Positions 58,414-64,000 of a stretch of DNA of 64,000 bases are shown here, one piece after another; within the stretch, counting starts at the first letter, position 1; every line of letters begins with the position of its first letter. Made by a program: the position numbers and the translations under genes. Source of the DNA: Sporosarcina luteola (lineage in GTDB: Bacteria > Bacillota > Bacilli > Bacillales_A > Planococcaceae); NCBI RefSeq assembly GCF_023715585.1, contig NZ_JAMBOK010000001.1, forward strand, positions 868,001-932,000, written 5' to 3'. The notes beneath the pieces are model-generated. The model was not told where the DNA came from, made no database searches, and worked only from the letters and a program-made list of their open reading frames with translations.

Positions 58414-60752
58414 AATTGTTCCTCCCTATTGACGGTTTCTTTGCAAATTTCATCGAACCACTTTTTCAAATCCATATATGGAGCATAGACAAGCATCTGT
58501 TCCAATTCAATCTGACGCTCTCTCTGTTTATAAGATGGAGCTTCGGAAAGATTTTTCTTCTCTGCATCTTCGATTACAATGGCAAGACCATTTTCTATCT
58601 TAACAAATCCTAGCTCGGAAAACACCTTTGTCATAAAATAAATTGTTTCGACCTTCCAACCTCTATGCTTCGATAACTCCTGAGCTTGCTTCCGCAAGTC
58701 AAACGAGCCACGCTTTTTTAAAAAGCTATAATACCAACCGAAGTGCTCACGACTCGGAATCCCTTCGAAATACAATGATTCATTGACGAAGAAATGAGCA
58801 TAGACCCTTTTCGGATTTGTCCTTTCGATCAATTCTTTCATTTGCTCCGAACCTGAAGGCAAATCCAATACGATCACATGATCAGTTTCCGACAGTTCCG
58901 TTTGTCCGAATTGATGGATCTGTATGTTCTTCAAGATTGGTTGAAAAAAAGCGATTGACGTTTCTTGAAATGCAATGAATAGATTATTCTTTTCGGGGAT
59001 GATCGATATCCAACGATTCGGTTCCCGGATGCCACGCAAGTCGAACAGCTGCCGTTCTTTCGACTGGATATCGTCGAGCAGCATTTGCGGTTTCTTACGC
59101 CCGTTCCATTCATTCACCTGTAAATCCCCAGTGACGGATAACTTGACGCCCGGGCTCATTTCGTCGGCGATCTCCCCATTCCCGAAACCGATAACATCGA
59201 GTGTATCCACACCATCGGACAATTCAAGTTTCAAATGATTTTTCGCTGCCCCTATCTTTCTAACGGATGACGCTGAAAGGTTCTCAATTAAAAAAACAGG
59301 CTTCTCGAACGACATGCCAAATGGCCGGAGCAGTTCCATCGATTCCAACACGTCTACATCGATTTCGCCGATTTCAAGCGGGACATCGATCTGCAATTGC
59401 GGTGTTAGCATTTCATCCGTCAAGCTCATTTTTCCTTGATCATTCAATCGGTTTCGGAGTTCTGCCACATCGTCAACTGATAGCGACATGCCCGCCGCCA
59501 TTTCATGGCCGCCGAAATGAGGCAAGAGATCTGCAGTCTTCGAGAGCTCTTTAAATAAATCAAAACCGGCTATGCTTCGCCCTGAACCTTTTGCTATTCC
59601 CATCTCAAGGTCTACGGACAGCACAATTGAAGGTCTGTAATATTTTTCGGTTAAACGCGAAGCAACAATCCCGACCACACCTGGATTCCAGCCAACGCCA
59701 GCAATGACGATGACATAAGGAAGCATATCACCGTACATATCGATCAGAGCTTGCTCCGCTTCGTCAGCGATTTTTGTGACGAGCGCCTGTCTTTCTTTAT
59801 TCAATGCATCCAATTGTTCGGCTATGCTCATCGCTTCCATCTTATCTTCCGTCTTCAACAGATGGACGGCAGGGTCAGCACTGCCCAGCCGACCCGGTGC
59901 ATTCAAACGCGGTCCAATCATGAAACCGAGCGACTCCTCAGTAAGTGTTCGCTGTTCAGTCCCGCTCACTTTGACAAGCGCCTGGATTGCTGGCCGTTCA
60001 GTCATGCGCATTCGCCTGATTCCTTCCTTGACCAGGAATCTGTTCTCACCCTTCAGAGGAACGAGGTCAGCGACAGTGCCGATTGCAGCGATTTCGTACA
60101 GTTCTTCCGGGACTTCGCCTAATAAGGCACAAGCGAGTTTAAACGCAACGCCTACACCTGCCAGCTCCCCGAAAGGATAATCGCCTTCCGGATGCCGCGG
60201 ATGGATGATGGCATCCGCAACCGGAAGCTCATCCCCGATTTCATGGTGATCCGTCACAATGATATCCATTCCGATGGATTTGGCATGGGCAACTGCATCC
60301 AAGCCTGAAATGCCGTTATCGACTGTGATGATCAGGGAAGTTCCCGTTTGATGTAGTTCATCGAACAGATCGATATTTGGTCCGTATCCATGTTCGAAAC
60401 GGTTCGGAATGGTGAAGCCGACATTTGCACCGAGCTGTTCGAGGGCAGTCGTCAATACAGTGACGCTCGTGACGCCATCCGCATCATAATCACCGTAGAT
60501 TGTAATTTTTTCACCTGTTTCGATTGCTTGATGAATCCGTTCCACCGCCTTCTCCATATCGAACAGTAGATACGGATCATGAAGGCAACTTTCTTCCATA
60601 TGTAAAAAGGACCTAGCTTCCTCCACATTCGAAAAGCCTCTGGAGACAAGGATTTTTGCATGGATGGAAGGAATACTAAGCTCTTTTATAAATGTATTTA
60701 CGATTGTTTCATCAGGACGATTGATCGTCCACGTTTTCATCGATTCTATCAA
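58404..60752 (-). CDS. recJ: Single-strand DNA exonuclease RecJ
   Basis: 5'-3' single-strand exonuclease of the RecF pathway and mismatch repair. 782 residues: DHH domain with [12 protein letters not shown] near 81, VDNGISG and [12 protein letters not shown] near 157, DHHA1 domain with [12 protein letters not shown] near 417, an OB fold, and a Bacillales-type C-terminal extension (about 570-782). Start: TTG at 60752 with AGAGGA eleven bases upstream; ATG four codons later is possible but has no ribosome binding site. Confidence 0.96.
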   Translation of the reverse strand: MIESMKTWTINRPDETIVNTFIKELSIPSIHAKILVSRGFSNVEEARSFLHMEESCLHDPYLLFDMEKAVERIHQAIETGEKITIYGDYDADGVTSVTVLTTALEQLGANVGFTIPNRFEHGYGPNIDLFDELHQTGTSLIITVDNGISGLDAVAHAKSIGMDIIVTDHHEIGDELPVADAIIHPRHPEGDYPFGELAGVGVAFKLACALLGEVPEELYEIAAIGTVADLVPLKGENRFLVKEGIRRMRMTERPAIQALVKVSGTEQRTLTEESLGFMIGPRLNAPGRLGSADPAVHLLKTEDKMEAMSIAEQLDALNKERQALVTKIADEAEQALIDMYGDMLPYVIVIAGVGWNPGVVGIVASRLTEKYYRPSIVLSVDLEMGIAKGSGRSIAGFDLFKELSKTADLLPHFGGHEMAAGMSLSVDDVAELRNRLNDQGKMSLTDEMLTPQLQIDVPLEIGEIDVDVLESMELLRPFGMSFEKPVFLIENLSASSVRKIGAAKNHLKLELSDGVDTLDVIGFGNGEIADEMSPGVKLSVTGDLQVNEWNGRKKPQMLLDDIQSKERQLFDLRGIREPNRWISIIPEKNNLFIAFQETSIAFFQPILKNIQIHQFGQTELSETDHVIVLDLPSGSEQMKELIERTNPKRVYAHFFVNESLYFEGIPSREHFGWYYSFLKKRGSFDLRKQAQELSKHRGWKVETIYFMTKVFSELGFVKIENGLAIVIEDAEKKNLSEAPSYKQRERQIELEQMLVYAPYMDLKKWFDEICKETVNREEQLWI

Positions 60753-60837
60753 AATGGCTCACATCCTCTTATGCCCATTATATCGGAAGAGGGCGTACTC
60801 TTAAAGGGGTAAGCGAATCGTCGTCAAATTTCCGCAT

Positions 60838-60862
60838 AAAAAAACACCCTTGCAAGGGTGCT
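60838..60862 (-). terminator. Terminator after the LapA-domain gene
   Basis: Perfect palindrome CACCCTTGCAAGGGTG (60845-60860) followed by seven T on the minus strand; the stem reaches the stop codon. Confidence 0.88.
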
Positions 60863-61200
60863 TACATTTCTCCTTCAATTGTATCTAAATTTTGAGGAGG
60901 GTCTACAAGGTGTTGCAATGCTGCAATTTCATTTTGCTGAGTTGCGATTAATATCTCTTTTGCGGTCATTTCCTTTTTCAGTTCATTGATTTGCCGATTG
61001 GTATGAATGGATCTGAACATAGCCATGAAGCCGCTGATGGCTGCACCAAGCAACGCCGTAAAAAGAATGACGAGGATGAGTGGCAGATGCGCTTTTCCAA
61101 ACAAGTAGTTTACTTGGACGGATTCAATATTAAGAATGGCAAACACGGCAATGATAATGGCGAAAAGAATACTGAGTATCAACGACCATTGCATCTTCAT
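60862..61200 (-). CDS. yrvD: LapA-domain (DUF1049) membrane protein, YrvD-like
   Basis: Small membrane protein of unknown function with the LapA domain. 112 residues: two transmembrane helices (about 5-25, LILSILFAIIIAVFAILNI, and about 37-58, LILVILFTALLGAAISGF), then a cytoplasmic coiled coil (RSIHTNRQINELKKEMTAKE). ATG at 61200 follows GGAAGGTGGG; the upstream extension has no ribosome binding site. Lies between recJ and secDF, as yrvD does in B. subtilis; the neighbouring yrvC is absent here. Confidence 0.85.
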   Translation of the reverse strand: MKMQWSLILSILFAIIIAVFAILNIESVQVNYLFGKAHLPLILVILFTALLGAAISGFMAMFRSIHTNRQINELKKEMTAKEILIATQQNEIAALQHLVDPPQNLDTIEGEM

Positions 61201-61229
61201 ATCTTCCCACCTTCCCTTCACAAAATAAC

Positions 61230-61399
61230 ATCCAGCTTCGGGCGCTAGCAACTCGGGTCATAAGTCAATGTAGCAAAAAGCGCCACTTCGCATCTTCGCC
61301 TTATGCCTGAGGCCTGCAGGAAGCCGGTCATGCAGTCATTGCCGCAGGATGCGGGCACTTAGACTGCGGACTCATGCCGGGCAAGCGCCCTACGCTTTT
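61230..61399. repeat. Palindromic intergenic repeat, partner of the lepA element
   Basis: Begins CATCCAGCTTCGGGCGCTAG and ends GCAAGCGCCCTACGCTTTTG, so the ends are inverted repeats. Its left half contains CTCGGGTCATAAGTCAA and CGCATCTTCGCCTTATGCC, nearly the same as in the element at 15721-15840. The right half (about 61310-61380) is unrelated and contains its own small palindromes around CCTGCAGGAAGCC. It fills the gap between secDF and the LapA-domain gene. Confidence 0.75.
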
Positions 61400-61403
61400 G
61401 AAA

Positions 61404-61438
61404 CAAAAAACAGGATATACGCTTAGGTATACCCTGTT
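61404..61438 (-). terminator. Terminator after secDF
   Basis: AACAGGGTATAC pairs with GTATATCCTGTT around six bases, followed by TTTTTG on the minus strand. Confidence 0.9.
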
Positions 61439-61474
61439 CCTTAGAGGTTTAAAACGTTGTCGGAGACACGGTCA

Positions 61475-63748
61475 TCAGACTACCGGCTCGTCAGAACCCC
61501 ATTGTTTTTTCTCTTTTTCGACTTTCAACGTACCGGTTTTATCAAGTTCCTTCTTCTTCAGGTCAAACCAGATTTGAGCTGAGATGAAGATGGAAGAATA
61601 TGTTCCTGCGAGCAATCCGATCAGCAAGGCGATCGAGAATGGACGGATCGCTTCCGCTCCGAGTGCAATTAATGCGACTACGACAAAGACGACTGTTAGG
61701 ACGGTGTTCACTGAACGGCCCAATGTTTGTCGAAGTGATTTATTGACGATTTCCGCCAATTCATCCGCACTGTCGATTTTGCCTCGTTTATGAAGATTCT
61801 CGCGGATCCGGTCGAACGTTACAATCGTATCGTTAATTGAATACCCGACAATCGTCAATACCGCGGCGATGAACGTGATGTCCACTTCCAACCTCGATAT
61901 GCTGAATACCGCAACCATGAAGAATGCATCATGGATCAACCCGATAATGGATGAAACCCCCATCCGCCATTCGAAACGGAATGCAACATAGATGATGATT
62001 CCAAGTGCAGCAACTAGTAATGCTTTCAATGCATTTTCCGCAAGTTCTTTACCCACTGTATTGGAAACTGTTGAAATATTCGGATCTGCACCGTAATGAG
62101 CCATTAGATCTTTTTTGAACTTGTTTACAGTTTCTTGCTTGAATTCTTCTTTATAACGCACGACGCCGATATTGTTCGTATCACCCGAAATCACAATATC
62201 AGATGCTGGATGGCCCAATTTCTCAAGAGTATTTGAGATTTCCTCAGTCGTAACAGGATTGTCCGATAAGATTTCAACACGAGTACCACCTGCAAAGTCA
62301 ATCCCAAGGTTTAATTTGAAGATCCCGAGAACAATTATTCCGGCAATAATCAATGCCATTGAAACCACATAGAATTTTTTACGGGAACGAACAAAGTCAA
62401 AACGATCGAATTTAGTTGTAAGGTCAAGCGTATCCACATCTTCTTCAGGTGCGTGGACCCGACTTTTCGAAATCCCGAATAGGCCTGTCTTTCCATCAAG
62501 CATCCCGCTATTCACGAGAAGACCTAACAATAGACGCGAGCCCCAAACGGCTGTCAAGAAGCTGACGAGGATACTGATGATTAGCATTGTTGCAAAGCCT
62601 TTGACGGAACTTGTCCCGAAAATGAACAGGACGACAGCTGCAAGCAACGTTGTAATATTAGCATCCAAGATGGCGGTGAACGCGGATTTCGCACCTACCG
62701 AGAAAGCAGTCTTCACTGATTTCCCTACTCGCAGTTCTTCTCGAATCCTTTCGTACGTCAGGATATTCGCATCGACTGCCATACCGACCCCGAGCATCAG
62801 AGCTGCAATTCCCGGAAGTGTAAGAACTCCGTTAATGCCTGTGAATACAGTTAGGATCAAGTAAATATAGACGGAAAGTGTGATAACAGCCACAAATCCA
62901 GGTACACGATAATAGACCAGCATGAAGAGGAAGATTAACGATATCCCTACGATTCCAGCTAGAATCGTTTTATCCAATGCCTGTGCACCAAATTGAGCAC
63001 CTACGGAAGTGGAGTAAATTTCTTCAAGGTGTACTGGGAGTGCGCCTGCATTCAAAATCCCAGCTAGATCCTTCGTTTCCTCGACTGTGAAGCTTCCATT
63101 AATTTCAACATTGGATGAATTGATGACTTCTTTTACAGATGGAGCGGAAATGAATTTAGGTTTTTCCTTCATTCTTTCCTCTTTGTATGAATCGACGCCT
63201 TCTTCAAAGTCCATCCAGATGACCATTACGTTTTCAGGAGCTTTTGCTTTAATTTCAGCTGTCACTTGCCCGAATTTATCCGGATCTTTCATTTCGAGTG
63301 TAACGACAGGGTTGCCATTTTGCCCGAAGTTGGCTTTCGCCTTGCCTTCTTTCAAGTCATCTCCATCTAACATCAGATTATCGTCTGCATCCCTGAATGT
63401 TAGATTTGCTTGTGTAGACAAGAGTTCACGTGCAGTTTCCTGATCTTCGACACCGGCCAATTGGACGCGGATCCTGTTATTGGATTCAACTTGGATGACC
63501 GGCTCGCTTACACCAAGGACGTCGACACGGTTACGTAGAGCACCTGCTGTATCGGATACGACATCCTCCGTGATTTTTTGGCCTTCCTTCCCTTTTAGCG
63601 GCTGGACCTCATATAGGACTTCGAAGCCCCCTTGCAGGTCAAGACCAAGACGTACATCTTTTATAATCGGTTTTACAGTAGCGCCTATTAAAGATCCCAA
63701 CATGACAAGCAGTAATAGAAAAGCTACAATCCGGCTTCTTTTTTTCAT
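61475..63748 (-). CDS. secDF: Fused protein-export membrane protein SecDF
   Basis: Proton-driven accessory of the Sec translocon. 757 residues: SecD part with transmembrane helix 1 (about 8-25), DVRLGLDLQGGFEVLYEV (D1 signature), the large P1 domain, and five helices at about 270-430; SecF part from about 450 with FVRSRKKFYVVSMALIIAGI, LGIDFAGGTRVEI and five further helices (VLTIVGYSINDTIVTFDRIRE near 640). Twelve helices in all, with no frameshift at the junction. AGGGGG precedes the ATG. Confidence 0.97.
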   Translation of the reverse strand: MKKRSRIVAFLLLLVMLGSLIGATVKPIIKDVRLGLDLQGGFEVLYEVQPLKGKEGQKITEDVVSDTAGALRNRVDVLGVSEPVIQVESNNRIRVQLAGVEDQETARELLSTQANLTFRDADDNLMLDGDDLKEGKAKANFGQNGNPVVTLEMKDPDKFGQVTAEIKAKAPENVMVIWMDFEEGVDSYKEERMKEKPKFISAPSVKEVINSSNVEINGSFTVEETKDLAGILNAGALPVHLEEIYSTSVGAQFGAQALDKTILAGIVGISLIFLFMLVYYRVPGFVAVITLSVYIYLILTVFTGINGVLTLPGIAALMLGVGMAVDANILTYERIREELRVGKSVKTAFSVGAKSAFTAILDANITTLLAAVVLFIFGTSSVKGFATMLIISILVSFLTAVWGSRLLLGLLVNSGMLDGKTGLFGISKSRVHAPEEDVDTLDLTTKFDRFDFVRSRKKFYVVSMALIIAGIIVLGIFKLNLGIDFAGGTRVEILSDNPVTTEEISNTLEKLGHPASDIVISGDTNNIGVVRYKEEFKQETVNKFKKDLMAHYGADPNISTVSNTVGKELAENALKALLVAALGIIIYVAFRFEWRMGVSSIIGLIHDAFFMVAVFSISRLEVDITFIAAVLTIVGYSINDTIVTFDRIRENLHKRGKIDSADELAEIVNKSLRQTLGRSVNTVLTVVFVVVALIALGAEAIRPFSIALLIGLLAGTYSSIFISAQIWFDLKKKELDKTGTLKVEKEKKQWGSDEPVV

Positions 63749-63823
63749 AGATTAGTTCCCCCTCTGTACGTGGAGCGCTGAGAAGATTGCTAGGTACAGT
63801 TTTTAAGAAAATACAACACTCCA

Positions 63824-63852
63824 ATTATGAAACAGAGATTAACATCTGTCAA
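63824..63852 (-). promoter_or_regulatory. Sigma-A promoter of secDF
   Basis: Consensus TTGACA (63847-63852), 17-base spacer, CATAAT (63824-63829) on the minus strand, about 75 bases before the secDF start. Confidence 0.8.
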
Positions 63853-63881
63853 ATAGTTGGGCATCGTGTGAACTTCGGAAA

Positions 63882-64000
63882 TTACTTGTTTTTAGTCGCA
63901 AGAAGCAACTGCAATTCATCGCTGTTCAAATCCGAAAACCAGTTTGATCCCCTTTGTTCCTCGATTTGGGTATAGGTCATGAATTCGGCAGGCGTCAATG
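63882..64000 (-). CDS. comN: ComN-like post-transcriptional regulator, C-terminal part
   Basis: Only the last 39 codons are inside the window; the start lies beyond the right edge. The visible part reads LTPAEFMTYTQIEEQRGSNW then FSDLNSDELQLLLATKNK and a stop at 63882. The YMTY...NWFxDLxxDEL pattern is that of the post-transcriptional regulator family; B. subtilis ComN, which affects comE mRNA, is encoded just upstream of secDF. Assigned by motif and position. Confidence 0.65.
   Translation of the reverse strand, partial: LTPAEFMTYTQIEEQRGSNWFSDLNSDELQLLLATKNK

Overview
The window is a 64-kb stretch of chromosome from a spore-forming, Gram-positive Bacillales bacterium. Gene content and order fit a Sporosarcina-like Planococcaceae, but this placement is from memory of synteny, not from a search. 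Evidence for the lineage: strong GGAGG-type ribosome binding sites, many TTG starts, an HrcA/CIRCE dnaK operon, T-box leaders, 6S RNA, competence genes (comEA-EB-EC, comN) and sporulation genes (yqfC, yqfD, spoIIP, gpr, sigK). Almost every gene has an orthologue in the B. subtilis phoH-to-secDF arc, in the same order and mostly on the minus strand.

Layout, low to high coordinates. Read along the minus strand, transcription runs from high to low. (1) 1-5.2 kb: phoH, yqfD, yqfC, a small membrane protein, floA and the NfeD protease yqeZ, behind a probable sigma-W-type promoter. (2) 5.4-9.6 kb: rpsU, deoC, mtaB, rsmE, prmA. (3) 9.6-15.6 kb: hrcA-grpE-dnaK-dnaJ under CIRCE, with hemW upstream. (4) 15.8-21.6 kb: lepA, spoIIP, gpr, rpsT (plus strand), holA. 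(5) 21.8-25.5 kb: yqzM (plus) and the comE operon. (6) 25.6-30.6 kb: a compact operon yqeG-yqeH-aroE-yhbY-nadD-yqeK-rsfS-yqeM. (7) 30.7-37.3 kb: an uninterrupted sigK (plus), a tiny membrane-peptide ORF, mtnN, yrrS, greA, udk, trmR, mltG, yrzB, ruvX, ireB. (8) 37.4-46.3 kb: alaS (T-box), recD2, a TPR gene, mnmA, its cysteine desulfurase, cymR. (9) 46.4-64 kb: rarA (plus), cheV, tcdA, 6S RNA, aspS, hisS (T-box), an SH3/amidase (plus), dtd, relA, apt, recJ, a LapA-domain gene, secDF and the 3' end of comN.

The genes mostly serve translation and its quality control: tRNA synthetases, tRNA and rRNA modification, ribosome assembly and silencing, and Dtd proofreading. Others cover protein folding and export, stringent and nucleotide signalling, recombination and repair, DNA uptake, and spore formation and germination. 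MnmA sits beside its likely sulfur donor, HrcA beside its regulon, RelA beside Dtd and Apt.

I see no undescribed multi-gene system. The least explained items are a 26-residue membrane-peptide ORF with a near-perfect ribosome binding site (31528-31608), two families of large palindromic intergenic repeats (15.67-15.85 kb with a partner at 61.23-61.40 kb, and 20.35-20.55 kb), an unrecognised membrane-anchored protein (2348-2839), and near-identical translation-initiation regions in front of cheV and tcdA. No tRNA, rRNA, transposase, prophage or CRISPR array was found.
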